This document shows positions 1-12,522 of a stretch of DNA of 64,000 nt, in pieces (positions within the stretch are counted from its first letter, which is position 1; every line of letters starts with the position of its first letter). The notes below the pieces were generated by a model. It ran no database searches. It was not told where the DNA came from and saw only the letters and a program-made list of their open reading frames with translations. The DNA is from Thamnaconus septentrionalis (taxonomy: Eukaryota; Chordata; Actinopteri; Tetraodontiformes; Monacanthidae): NCBI GenBank assembly GCA_009823395.1, contig CM020506.1, positions 18,253,501 to 18,317,500 of the forward strand. The letters are read 5' to 3'. A program made the position numbers and the translations under genes.

Positions 1-3000
1 AGAAAGGATGTTAAAACTCACACTTCACATGTTTGAAAACTGGGATCCATTGAACTAATTGGTTGTCAGACTTCCTTGGAATGCTTGAGAAACTCTTGTA
101 TCGAAAAAAACTAAAAACAAATCCAAAACTATATATATTTTCTTGTTTCAGGCTCACTCTGCTCTCCCCTTTGAGATCACTGTTCGTTTGTATGGAGAAC
201 TTTTCTCAAAAAAAAAAAGAAAGAAGAGTTAAAGCTGCTTTCTCTAAGGAAAATCAGTTTTTAAAATTTCCCCCAAATGTCCAAATGTGTCCCTTTGTAG
301 ATCTCAAAGGAAAAAGAAGCATCTCTATATAACACATCAATACTTTCTCTTTTCTCCCTTCACTTTTTAAATTGCATCGATTGTGACTACGAGATGTCGG
401 TCTTCATGGCTGTTGAACATTGCGCAGTGTGGCTTTTTACTCTGAGGCAGTCATCATGGTGGTTGGGCGACTTCCAGGGAATGATTGATGAAGATCTTCC
501 TGAGCAATTAAGCCCAATTAATAAAACAGCACTTAGGACCAACCCAGGAAGCACCCTGTGCTTGAACACCCTGCCTCTTGGGTTCGGAACCGCTCAGACA
601 AACACGTCTTATCACGTCACCATCGTCAAATCTTAAGTAACGGCCTCCTTGTTTGATGAAAACCAATCTGGTCTTGCGTAACGGGGGTCAGCAAGTGACC
701 GACGGCGTCAGCAAAAGTGATTGCAACTTCTAAACGATTCCCGCGGAGTTTCATTTTGATGTGTGAGATAGCGAAGGATTACTGATGATCCATAGGATCT
801 GATGACTCAATGGATCCTCGCAGCTTTCTTCTGTCACATTGGCTTTAGCATTATCCAGAGGTCAGATGTAGTTATCTTATCTGAACCCCTCTGCCAGCTA
901 TCTTCTTGAACAGGTCCACCTTTAATCACTTGTCACAGTGGGTATCTGCACTAATGCTGCTGAGCAAACTCAAACTGTAGCGACTGTGAAAAGAGGGACG
1001 GAAACTTTTAATTATGTCTCTTAAATTAATTCTGTTGAATGGAAAGATATGTCTGTTAATTTGTTTACATCCCTTAGGAGAAAACACATCTTCAGCTCCA
1101 GCCAAGTTTTCCACTGTTTAAAAATATGAAACAAACTAAATCAAAACAATAATGCCAAATGGAGAGACATTTGGCTTGAAACGTCTGCAGAGCCCTAACT
1201 GTGACCCTGCCTAACGGGATGTAATGGAAGCGGTTAACCAACAGGTGGCTGAACGTGCCTGATAGTTTCCAAATTGTCGTATCTCTTTGGTAACGTAGAT
1301 GGCACAGAGAAAGACTAGACGGAAAGAAAAAACCCCAGAAACTAATTGAACAAACCTTGTGTTACTCATATTAAATATTAACCAGCTATTTTTTTCCTCA
1401 CTGCCAGTTAAATATGGTAGCAACAGTCCAAGGCTTCTGATTGGCTGTGACTTGCATCCTTACACACATGGGGAGCTGTGATGTGCTACTGTGTATAACT
1501 TAACTCTTGCCACAGCCGAAGGCAAAAACATGCCGTCTATGGAAAAGAGTCTTCAGTGCCGTTCTTTCTCCCTTTCTCTCTCTCTTTTTTTCCTCCCTGT
1601 TAGTCTTTAAGTCCATCTCAGCTCTGCTACTGCAGCGTCCGCGCTCGTGCACTAACTTCTGGCCGCTTCCTATGTGCCTCCCTTGTCTTCCGCTGGAGCT
1701 TTTAAGGGCAATGTGCATTAGTAGCTTCCTGCTTTCATCACAGCTTGAAGGAAGCTGCTTGGTAATGGAATCCTTACGCTGAATAGTGTGATGTCGGAGG
1801 TTGTGTGAGGGTTTTCAGAATTGAGATCTTAACAGTCCAGCTGCCACGCAAGGTTAGTCAACAGGCTCATCAATATTTCAGCGTTCTAAATACCTCCAGG
1901 ACTTGGAGGCGTGGTCGTTCTTGGTCGGACTGTTTAAAATTGAATAGAACTTAAATGGTGGCATCTTGTAAAAGATGCTTTTTGTGGAAATTGAAAAAAA
2001 AGAGAAATACTTCTACTCGGGTTTTGAGCTAAACGGTTCTTGTTGCCCCCGTCTCTCCGCGCTGACCTGGAGGAGAGACGTGCGTCAATGTTGAATTCGC
2101 TACACGAGAGGAGAAGGTCAAATAAATGTGCCGTTAATTTAGTGAAGTGTAACAGAAGACTCACTCTTGCATCACTCCCTGCGCCCATAACCAGTCCACA
2201 CCCTGCTCTTACTTCCTGCTTCGTGCACTCATATTGGTAACCCGATCTGCCGAGGAGTGGATCGAGAAACGTCAAGGAGATAAACCTTTAAAGCACATAT
2301 ACAGATTCTGTGTGTTTTCATTCAGCTGCCCTCCGGGGTTGTTCACTGTCTTCCTCTCCGTTCTGCTCGCTTGTGTTTGAGGTCAAGAGACGCCCGCCAA
2401 GGACATTGTGTTTTTTTTTTACCTTCATGGTTCGCCAGTAATCAAAACACACCCACATGCGCACAGATTAAAAAAAAAAATCCTTTTAGTGTTGAGATTT
2501 TTCTGAAGCTTTAGTAATCATGTAGAGTACACATGCATGGCGAAGAAAAATGGAGCACTTGCAATTCATGTTGACACCACAGCTCAATTTTTGCACGCCT
2601 GTTATTGATTTCTTTATTTTTTTTAATTGGATGCTTATCAGCAAACCATATACGAGTCGGCTTTGTTTTCCACCTTCATATCATTCGCAATCAAAAAAGT
2701 TTTCCGACTTTGTTTGGTGATTTTGATGAAAATTCTCACTGAAGCACTGACATACTTGCTCGCTCTGACCAGTTCAGCTAGTATCAAGTGTTTATGCAAT
2801 GTCCTCGAAATCCAACTGGCAGCAATATGTTCTGTCGTTATGCCTACACATTAAAAATAATTACAACCAGGATGATTGTTAGTCGAGATACATTGTTACC
2901 ATCTTTGACGTGTTAAGGCGGCTGTGTGTGTGTGTGTAAGTGTGTGTGTGGCCCTGCAATGTAATCACGCAGGTGAGATGTTGTAAAGATGTTTCCTCAC

Positions 3001-4080
3001 ATCTATACCGAACTCAAGTAATGAGAAGTAGTTCTGCATAGATTTTTCACTCCTTCGCTGTATCTGACAGGAGGAGCATGTAAGGGCAATTTCACAGAGT
3101 TTTCTGTTCGTTAGCCCAACTGTGATTTAGCTTGCTAGAGGAAGACGGGTTTTTGGGGGTTTTTTTTGCATAAAAAGAAAATTTCCCCCAGAGCAGGTTT
3201 GGATGAACACAGCATTAGGTAAGCAAATCAAATGTGCATATGAAAGCAAGTGGCCGTTTTTAAAAAGCCATTTAAAATTTGAGCGCCGCGCATAAGGGAA
3301 CAAAGCAGCCATAAATAAACAGATCCAATACTGTGGCGTCAGCAATTAGATAACACAAAATCTGTAAACAAATCGACAGCAACTGATTATGTGTCCGATT
3401 TTTTTTTATTTTCCCCCCCCTTTTCAGAAACAGCTTGCTGACCTTGCCTATCGCACGGATGCGAATGAGACGTCAAAAAAAACAAAACAAAAAAGAATTA
3501 AAATGCCGGCGTGCTTCCGTCCTGCTTTAAGTAGTGACTGTTGAGCCAAGGCTGCGCGTCCTCTGGCTCACAACAGTCTCTCACATGGCACCGCGGTTGC
3601 CGGGATGCACAAAGGCTTCCTGGGCAACCCTGGCACAGTAAGGAGCTGTGACGCACGCACGCTTCGGTCGCTTCTCCTCCTGCGGAATGAGTGGCGCAGG
3701 CCACCGGTCGCCACCAAACAAAGGCTGATTTTCAAGCGCCAGTCGATTAAAAACTGGCCGCGTGTGGCAGGTTTTATCTATTTTGAGGCCTTCTCCTATT
3801 GCACATTTCACCTCGCCTCGTTTGGGACGCGTCCTTATCGTTTTCCCCACCGCGCCGTCGTGGTTAATGTGGTCAAGGGGGGAAAAAGTGTGGGGGGGGA
3901 TTGACGGCTGACATTGCCTCCTGTGTTTATGGGGCAGGGCATGGGCAAAGTTGCTCAGAGGTTCGACGAGCTGGCACCGGTCGTCGCCCGGTTCTTGTTG
4001 CCAGCGCCCCCAGGCGTTAGATTCCGTGTCAGTCCGCCTCATTCCACTCTTGCGCAGAGAAACTGCTGCTGGCTCAGAGA

Positions 4081-4254
4081 TGGGGCTGGGCGATATGACG
4101 ATATCCTTCGTCTGGACGATAGAAAATGATAGAAAATCGTTTAACATGAAGCTCTATCGTTAATGTCGCGTTGTCGCAAAAATACGCTTTACGTATCGGG
4201 ATGTAAAATGAGCTATATCGGGAAATGAAATTTTAGTCATATCGCCCAGCCCTG
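4081..4254. mobile_element. Short hAT-like MITE with 17-bp perfect terminal inverted repeats
   Basis: The sequence GGGCTGGGCGATATGAC at 4083-4099 is perfectly inverted at 4236-4252. The 174-bp element has internal 'tatcg' motifs typical of a very common fish MITE ending in CGCCCAGCCC. The flanking octamers CTCAGAGA (4073-4080) and CTGGGAGA (4255-4262) match at 6 of 8 positions, as expected of an old 8-bp hAT target duplication. There is no coding capacity, so it would depend on an autonomous hAT transposase. The hAT assignment is inferred from the 8-bp duplication. Confidence 0.75.
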
Positions 4255-6019
4255 CTGGGAGAGAAGCTCGGGCAACGTCCGTGTAGACTCCCTCCCGCCC
4301 GGTGGTATCTCTCCGCCATTTATTTCAAAGGGCTTTTTTCTCTTTCTCTTGCCCGCGCTGTCAAAAGTCAGACGACGGCAGACTTTCACACCCCCTCCCC
4401 CGTCTCATCTTTGGAAAGTTTGAAATGGCGAGGTGGCCACTTCAACACACGGCCAGCAAAATTAAGAGAAAAAGAAAAGGAGAAAACCTAGCAACAGCGA
4501 GCACTCCGTAGAAGCACTGCTTTTGTAGCCGTGGCAAAAGTACGTACTTCCTCTCCTCAAGAGTGTGAAACACTCTGGCTTAACTACTGAGGCTGTTCAT
4601 ATTTAGTAAAACTAAAAGCCTCCTGGCTCAAAAGTAAAATAGAGAAGTGAAACGTTTTCGTTTCGGAACATTTCCACCACTGTTTCTGTGCAAAGCTAAC
4701 ACCACCAAGTGTTAATAATTTCAAGAGCATAAAACTTCAACCATCCCTACTGCAAATATGATAAAGCTTCCCCAAATAATGAACATTAACATCAGAGAAA
4801 CTACCCAAAAAATTATTGAAGCCATGAATTTCAAACATTTCTTTGAGATAGTAACGCAAAAAGATTTTTGTTCTTTCTGCGAATCTGCTTTTTCACTTCA
4901 TAACTAGTTTGTTTCACTTTTTGGGAAACTGTGTCTCTCAACTTTTTTTTCCCTGGTCTTGCAGTCTTGCTTACGTTTGAAAGTCCATGTCGCCCGTCTT
5001 TTACGTCACATTCTGTTATCACGTTTACTGGGGGACCTTGGTAATACTGCTTTCAATGACGCAAAATACGGAAATTATTGATAATTCTACTTCATTTAGA
5101 CTGAACACAAAAAGTAACAATGGAGTTCAAGTAGAAAGTACAGACCAACTTGGAAAATAAACACTATTAGCCCAAGAGTTGGACCCACTGGGCCCTGTTG
5201 TTGCACCCTGAGTATTCTTTGAAAAGCAGATTGGGTGGTTTTAGAGGAACTGTTGCCCCAGGAAGTACGAGGCCAGTTCAGCCTGAGGTAATGGATAGTG
5301 ATGTCAATATACCATTAACTAGCCCTGCCTTCTCTTGTCCAGATGTCAGTAATTGCAGCAGCGGACAAGTGTTTGGAACATCGACACCATCCGAGCTTTG
5401 GGATTTCTTTCCCTTTATTTTTTATAAAGAATGTTCACAGCAACACTTTATCACGGCAACTTCTCTTTTATTGGTCCCAGGAAGGCAAAGCGTTCAACGA
5501 TTTGAAATGGTATTGTGTCCTTTTGTAATGCAAGAGGGCTGAAGTGAGGTCTTTGGATGGATATATTTTTTTTTCTTTTGGCTGAATAAACAGCCTTGTT
5601 TTTGAAAAGCTGGCTCCAGTGTGTCACTGTACAAAAAGGGCAACAAAGCTCAAGCAGCAGCAGTGAACTGCCGTCTGCCAAGACTGTGAGAATATATATT
5701 TTTGTATCATTATTTTTTATTGCTGTTGGCTAGATGTAGTGACTCCATGCACAAATGCAATATTGGAATCTGTCAACAGCAAAGGCAAAAGAAACCTCAA
5801 ACTCTGATTTCAAAAGGACTCCCCCTGGTGCTTAGCTTGATTACTTGTGGGTAGTGGTTTATTAATGACTTACTCAAACTGATAAGGTACCAACTTTAAC
5901 GGGGGACTCTTTTCCAGCATGTCCCTCAAAAAGGGCAACAGTCTTCAATTAATGCCTGTCAAGGTCGACCAAAACGGCCATGTATTTAAATTCGCTCGAT
6001 TTTTGGTAGTTCCATTTCA

Positions 6020-6387
6020 TTCATTCATTCATTCATCTTCTATACCCGCTTATTCCTGTTCAGAGTCACGGGGGTCTGCTGGAGCCTATCCCAGCTGTCT
6101 TAGGGCGAAGGCAGGGTGACACCCTGGACAAGTCGCCAGTTCATCGCAGGGCCACATAGAGACAGACAACCATTCACACTCACATGCACACCTATGGACA
6201 ATTTAGAGTGTTCAATTGACCTCACATGCATGTTTTTGGAGTGTGGGAGGAAGCCGGAGAACCCGGAGAGAACCCACGCAGACACGGGGAGAACATGCAG
6301 ACTCCACACAGAAAGGTCCCAGGCCCGGGCCCCGGAATCGAACCCACGACCTTCTTGCTGTGAGGCGGCAGCGCTAACCACTGCGCC
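6020..6387 (-). mobile_element. Non-LTR retroposon, (GAAT)n-tailed, antisense, with 12-bp TSD
   Basis: This is a teleost dispersed repeat recognisable by its 'ggagcctatcccagctgtc', 'ccctggacaagtcgccagt' and 'cacggggagaacatgcaga' blocks. On the + strand it begins with (ATTC)n, the complement of a (GAAT)n tail, so the element points left. It is flanked by a perfect 12-bp target-site duplication, AGTTCCATTTCA at 6008-6019 and 6388-6399, which fixes the insertion boundaries. It has no intact reverse transcriptase frame; it is a truncated or non-autonomous copy. Related copies lie at 27612-27745 and 18741-19206. Confidence 0.88.
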
Positions 6388-9300
6388 AGTTCCATTTCAA
6401 TTTTAACTAATTTAGAAATTTTCAAGGAAATTGCCAAACATGCCACAAATAAGGTTGATTTTCAATCTTATAATTAAAATAAAAAAAATACAAAAAAAAA
6501 ACCTGATAATCACACTTCATTGGTCATGAGAAACCTTCAATACATCCATTAGCCTGGAAGTGGCATTTGGCCACCGCCTCACAAGTGCACTTACTTTTTC
6601 AGGTGAACACGAATACTTACTAGAACATTTGATAACATCAGATACATAGATAGTTTTCTTTCATTGTGATATGTCCATCTAAAAATCACATTATGTGGCA
6701 GTTCATAAGTGCTGACACTGACACCAGGAGTTCATACACTCACTCACTATTTAACCAGATAAACAATTGCATTCCATGACTTGATAAAACGGGGGTGGAA
6801 AATATCACCGTCTGAAAAAATATCCACACACGCCTGCACAGATGTCTCGAGAACTCGCCGGCGAAGGAATCTGACAAGAAACTTTATTGAAAGTACAGTT
6901 GCTATGAATACGTTTCCCTCCCCGCCTCCTCCCTCCCTCCCATCTCCCTCCCACACGCAGACAGCAGATTAATTGTCACAAATGATTATTCAGTTCGCAA
7001 ACCATCTTTTCATTTACACGAGAGCTTTCAGCGCCTGTCTCAGTGACACGTCAGTGTGAATGCTGGAAACCACTGTATAGCCGCCCTAAAAGGGCTATTA
7101 AAACAACAAGAAAAAGGAAAGAAAATTGGTTGTTAACATTCAGTAGAGACTGCATAAAAGACCTTTTGTAACATGTTTTCCCTTGGTAAGGCATTTCAGA
7201 ATTTTTGGCAGCATGACCTCTTCAAGGAAGGAAGAGCATGCGTTAAAAAAAAAAGAATGCCTTTGATTTAACACGAGGACTGATTTTTGTATTTTTCCTT
7301 TCTCTGGTAACGTGGCTCTCCTGTAGGTAAGAGTTTACTGGAAAACTGATCAATCTGCATCGGGACTGAACTTGCAAATCGAACGCACCCCCCGATGCTA
7401 CTATCGAGAGTCTGCGTGTTTAATGTTCAACACCCACAGTTCAGCAGCATTTGTTTGAGCCTGCACTCTTCCTTCTGTTTACCGAGCTGTACGCGGCTCT
7501 CTTCCTCTCCTTCATTACATCCAAGCCATTAGGTCACATAGTTGCCAGGAAGCACGAGATCCGAAGGTCACCGAGATAGTGGAATGAAGAGATGCTGGCC
7601 GAAGGGACTGAGTGTGTTTGGCTTGTTTTGCAGGAGCTGGTTCTTTGTTGTTGTTTTCCTTCTTTCTTTTTTTTTTCTTTTTTTTTTAGACAGGAAATAA
7701 GACCACAATGTGCTGATGTTGTCGTGCAGCGCCGATGAATTGCACTGTTTCAGAGCGCATCAACTAATCTCCTGGAACTGGAAGTCGAAAGCTGTTCAGT
7801 CCACCAAGATTAATGCTGCAGAAATCGAAACGGGAAGTAAGGCTGATTGCCTGGTTGAGTTGGCTGAACAGATTTTTGTAAAACATTAGCTCACCCAAAA
7901 TTGGCATTTGGCATATTTACTTACCACCTTGATATTTTTTTTATTCCACGTAACATTTCACAGACAGCAAGGCTTATGTTATCAAATATAGTTGTTTAAG
8001 ACCCCAAAGCAGGACATTAAAAATAAAATGAATACAAATCCGGGTATTCTGCTTGAGGGAAATCATGCATACGGCTTGTGTAGTCACCCAAGTCTACGTT
8101 AGATGCAACAGTCTAGTTTGTGTGATCACAATCATATTATCATATTTTAACAATCAGTCAATTACTAAACTGTAGCTGGGTTCACAAGGCTGCCCTACTT
8201 CCATTATGACTACCGTAGTTAATTTAAATGCCAACAGAACTTCTCATGCAGGACTTTATTTTGGTAGGAAAGTGGCCGAATCTGACTGCCTCATCTTTCA
8301 GAAGTCAGGAGGACGTCACGCTAGTGCTATGGAGACATGCTGTGTTTTCCATGTTGTGTTCTTCAGTAATGACGACCTTGGGCACAGAATGATTTCATTA
8401 GGTGGAATTCTTCATCATTTCATTATGTGCATTAGAACACGTCACCACGGCCAAACGTCAACATTTTTGAGATAAATGTGCAACATTTTCATCTGATTCG
8501 ATTTCGTTTGAGGGCCTCAGCAGCGGACTGACACGGAAGATGCAGTTGGCGGCCGAGGATCAAAACGCACGACGACTTCCAGGACTTGTTGTCACCTCGG
8601 AAATAATGTTGCGGTGACTGTTCCCCCCGTGCGTCAGACCGATGCTGAGATTTTTCCAAGAATAGATTTTTTGTTGAAGACTAATTGATAACGGGCTGTT
8701 TAGAATTTCCCCACTCTGTGAAAGCTCTAAGCTCATCACTTGTCTAATCTGGCCGGCTGATACTCCCCGGGGCAACAGCGCCTCTGTCCCTCCACCATCT
8801 GGGTTGTTATCAGCATATTGATATCGACCCACTGGTTTGTTGTTCAGGATGTTTTTCTTCTCTCTCTCTCCCCCCAACTGCTCTTTTGTCCGCCGGTGTG
8901 AACGGGCCACGTGCACGTACGCCCGATCATCTGAGTCGCTGCCGCCCTGCAGAGACCTCCCTGAATTTTATTTTCCGTGGTCCTCGTCGCTGGCCTTATT
9001 TCTGCTGGCCATGTACAGCTGTCACTGGAACTCATACATATGAACTGATCAGAGTAGATCTCCTCCCCCAACAACCTTGTGTGCCAATCCTGGGAGGTCT
9101 GCCAGGCAGCGTATAGCACAACGGCTTTATCTCGCAGGGACAAAACGGAAATGACAAGGCAATCGCCATTCTGTCAGCATTGCCATGGTAGCGCAGGCGT
9201 GGCATTTTATCCCCAAGGTTAATGGGATGATGCCTGAAAGTGAAAGTGCCAGATTGAGAAAAACAAGTGCCTGTTTTAGTTAAAAAGGAGATGGCGGAGG

Positions 9301-9740
9301 GTGATGTCAGCAGACAGCAGGCAGCGGGAAGCCAAGAGCGAGTCAGTCGGACGGCTGGTGTGCGCATTATTAACCCCGCTCGTCAGTTATCCTTGATCAG
9401 AACTGACTAAAATTCGGCTTTGCAGTATTATTCCAGCTTTTGTGACAGATGACTGTATTCAGACCTGCTTAATGTATTGTGCGTTTCAAGGGTAAGAAAA
9501 TCTGCCGGTGCCAAATTAGAGCGTCTTGCCGCAGCTGCACTTCTGACTGCAGACCCTGAACTGAACAGTGGTCACAAGAAGGACTTTGTTCTCCAGAAAC
9601 AGCTCTCATTCCAGTCGAAATGATTACATTGAATAGGTAATTAACCTGTCAGAATAGGCTCTCTGAAGTAGCCCATATATACTGCGGGGCCCAGGAGCGT
9701 GAAAACGGCCGGCTGTGTCGTGTTCTCACACACCTCAGTC

Positions 9741-10119
9741 TATCAATCAACATTTATTTCCGTGGCACTTTACAACCGCCCAAAGTGACCAGGGTGCTTT
9801 AAAATCACAAAATCGCATAAAAGGTGCAGAAAAAGGCAGAAATAAAATGTCCCAGCGCTGCCAGGTGTTAAAATTTCGCTCTCGGTTATCGGGGGCCAGC
9901 GGCGGCCCCAGAGGTCGGAGAGGCAAGTTTATGATTGGAAGGTCGTTGGTTCGATTCCCGCACAGCGTTAAGAGTCGCTGCTCCCTAAAGCACCGACCGC
10001 TCCCCAGGCACTGCACTGCATAATTAAGGTTAACTGTCAAAAGGATGGGGTCACGACTAGGAATTGACCTTATTGTCTTATGATTCCATATATCAATCAA
10101 AGTCACTTCTTCTTCTTCT
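9741..10119 (+). mobile_element. tRNA-related SINE with (TTC)n tail, plus adjacent retroposon fragment
   Basis: The core from about 9890 contains GGTTCGATTCC at 9948-9958, an exact RNA polymerase III B-box of the tRNA T-loop type. It is followed by the fish SINE body (CACAGCGTTAAGAGTCGCTG region, then 'gaattgacctta') and a tail of repeated TTC at about 10107-10119. Upstream, 9741-9845 looks like the tail of another retroposon in the opposite direction. TATCAATCAA occurs at 9741-9750 and again at 10091-10100; this could be a target duplication, but because the second copy lies inside the tail I do not rely on it. An A box is not clear. Confidence 0.65.
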
Positions 10120-12156
10120 AAAATGGAAGCATGGACAAGGTGGGATCTTCAGCCCGACACTGGATCAGAAGAGTGTCCCTCTGAACGGGGTCACGCTGCT
10201 GGCGGCCTGTCCGTCCGTGTAACTCATCCCCACGTAGGTTCCTGGAAAAGGGAAAGAAGAAGAAGAAGAAGAAATAGCCTGATCACAACTGCTCTGTGTC
10301 CGCAATATCTGCCGCTGTCCACTTCTGCGAGCGCTTGGTGATATGATCAGGTTGCGGCCGTGTCAGGCAGACAAATCCAGCTTCGACAATACTGGGAAAA
10401 ACGGATCACGGCAGGAAAAGGGCGGGGCGGCCGAACGCAGGTCCCGGCCTAAGTGGGCCGAGCGCATGTCAGAATAGATGGTTGTTTAATGCTTATTGAC
10501 AAGTTGATGAGAGTGAAAATAAATCAAAACGGACATCCTTAACTTGTGTGTCTAAATGCCCCTTTTTATGACCTTCTCTTAAGTCTTTTCCCTCGCCCTG
10601 ATTTGTTCTGTCAGCTTCCCTTTCAGTCAATACCTCCTTCTCCTCGGCTTCTCGGGTGTCCGACGTTGATCTCAGCCTCTGCCTCGCTCTCTGTCTCTCT
10701 CGCTCCTCTTTTAGCTAAATTATAGGGAATAATTTTGCTTTGGTGTCAGCATCAGAATGTTGCTTCAAAAAAAAAGGACATCAACTGTTTCAATCAAAGC
10801 GTTTTCTGGCGTTGCCAATCGAGTTTCATCGTGCAGCAGGCAAATTGTCAGTGACAGTGTTCAGGCTGTCCCGTTGTTGAGCGCAAAACAAAGGGGGAAA
10901 TCTGAGGGGCGGGGTAGGGGTTGCATTTATCTGTTTCACAGAAAGGTTTCATGGGGAACATTTTTCATGGGCAGCATTTAATTTGAATAATACAAAAAAA
11001 AAATCATATAAATCCCTTTCGCTCGGCGCAACGGTTATAACAATGTTTTATAATGTGATATATATATATAAATATATATTTTTTTGCGGGCTTTACTGCT
11101 AAAGACATATTGGCATTCTAAAGCCGTGACTGACAAATTTAATCCCACTTGTTAATGCAGTCAGTAATTACTGTTTAAAAATTCATCTTAAATCTATCCC
11201 AGCGTTTGCGGGCCGGCGTGGCCCCTTGCTGATCTGTATGCACGTGGCGCTCGGGGGGGGAGAAACATGTTTGTCCAGTGGCTCAGCGAAATTCAAGGCC
11301 TTTCCGGTGGCTTAACATTGGGTTCCTCAGTTCCCCGACCCAGTGACATATTCAGAAGACAAAGGGAATGATTCTAATATAATCCCCGCTGCGCGCGGCC
11401 GTGTTTACGGTTCCTCTCTGGATGGCAAGCTGAGCCGCTGAACCTTTAACGTTAGTCCTTTAAAAAAAAAAAAAAAAAATCACACAGAAAAACACAACTT
11501 TGCCAGTGGAAGGTGTGTCCACGCCGTTGACCCACGGTGCTCGCGCGTGGTTTTCGCCAAGCCGGGAGCAAAGTTGGCCTACATCTGTACGGGAGCGGGA
11601 CCATGAATATAGTGTTAACCCAGAAAAGTTGAAATCCATGCATGCTGCCTTGTTCCCCTGATCCCCTAGCTTTTGTTGTTGCATTGGCCCATTGTATCCG
11701 AGAAGAGATCAAGGAGACCCCTGTCGGTTGTGGATTATTCCTTTGTAGAGGCGCCACTGTGGGGGATTGTGGATTAAAAGAGCAGACAGTGGATTGGGAT
11801 TTTACAGGAAGTTCGTTCGCGGCGCACGCTGCACATGAATTGCTAAAGTGAAGTATTTTCTGTGGAATAGCCGATTTGGTGTAGTGTCTTTTTTTTTTTT
11901 TTTGGTGTTTTTTCAAAGGATCTGAAAGACAGGTCCAGTTTACTCCACTTGTCTGCCACTGCCCAAATATGCCTCATTTGGATATTTATATTTCATTCAG
12001 ACAATTAACACCGGAGTTTCCAGCCAGATAATGAATTTTAATTGTGTTTACACGTTTTCCCAGCTGTTGTTGGTGTTAAAAGGCTACTGCGGCTGAATGA
12101 AAATGAAAGAATCGTCGTCCTCTTTCTCTAAATAACCATTAAGGGCATATTAAACC

Positions 12157-12157
<1 letters not shown>

Positions 12158-12205
<48 letters not shown>
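12158..12205 (+). repeat. Pure (CTG)16 triplet run
   Basis: Sixteen uninterrupted CTG units lie 137 bases upstream of the exon 2 acceptor. The pre-mRNA therefore carries a (CUG)16 tract close to a 3' splice site. A pure run of this length is expected to vary in length between individuals. It is not coding in any predicted exon. Confidence 0.97.
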
Positions 12206-12206
<1 letters not shown>

Positions 12207-12342
12207 AAAAGTGCCGCTGTCGCCGTGTTTATAATGTTATCTACAGGACACTGTGGTCACATCCCTTGGACAAACACGCTTTCTGGTGGGGACAAGTCTA
12301 AATTTTTCATAAGTGTTTTCTTTGCTGTTTTCATTTCTGCAG

Positions 12343-12522
12343 GGAGCCATGGACCTAGAGGCTGGGCGGCCTCGTACCCAGAATGTGCTGCGAAGAACCA
12401 ATCACCTGTGGATATTACAGATGAGCAGGCTGTGGTTTCAGAGGAGTACCAGGAACTGATGCTTGAGAAGTTCAACGCGGAGTCATCCAACCAGACCACC
12501 ATGAAAAACACTGGGAAAACAG
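12343..12522 (+). CDS. ptprg: ptprg exon 2: start of carbonic-anhydrase-like domain
   Basis: The exon is preceded by a pyrimidine-rich stretch ending TTTCTGCAG and followed by GTGCCC. It enters with 2 bases of a split codon and leaves 1 base. The translation contains NQSPVDI, the CA-family motif near the N-terminus, then EEYQEL and [14 protein letters not shown], close to human PTPRG (ESSNKTWMKNTGKT). NQT is a potential N-glycosylation site. The donor GTGCCC is weak at positions +4 to +6. The open frame running upstream into the intron is not supported as coding; the homologous protein begins exactly at the AG. Confidence 0.95.

Larger units (their letters stand above)
1..12342. other. Intron 1 of ptprg, 3' part
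   Basis: No convincing coding exon is seen on either strand. Open frames here are short (at most about 154 codons), of low complexity or antisense to simple sequence, and match no family I recognise. The stretch holds a hAT-like MITE (4081-4254), a (GAAT)n-tailed retroposon (6020-6387), a SINE with its B box (about 9741-10119) and a (CTG)16 run (12158-12205). The rest looks like unique AT-rich intronic DNA with short homopolymers. Being the tail of a long first intron, it may hold enhancers, but none can be identified from sequence alone. Confidence 0.85.

Noticed and set aside
10103..10119. (TTC)n as a significant microsatellite locus
   Set aside because: It is the short tail of the SINE.
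11452..11916. 154-codon antisense frame in intron 1
   Set aside because: It begins with Lys/His-rich sequence and ends in a poly-Phe stretch derived from an A run; no homology or splice context was recognised.
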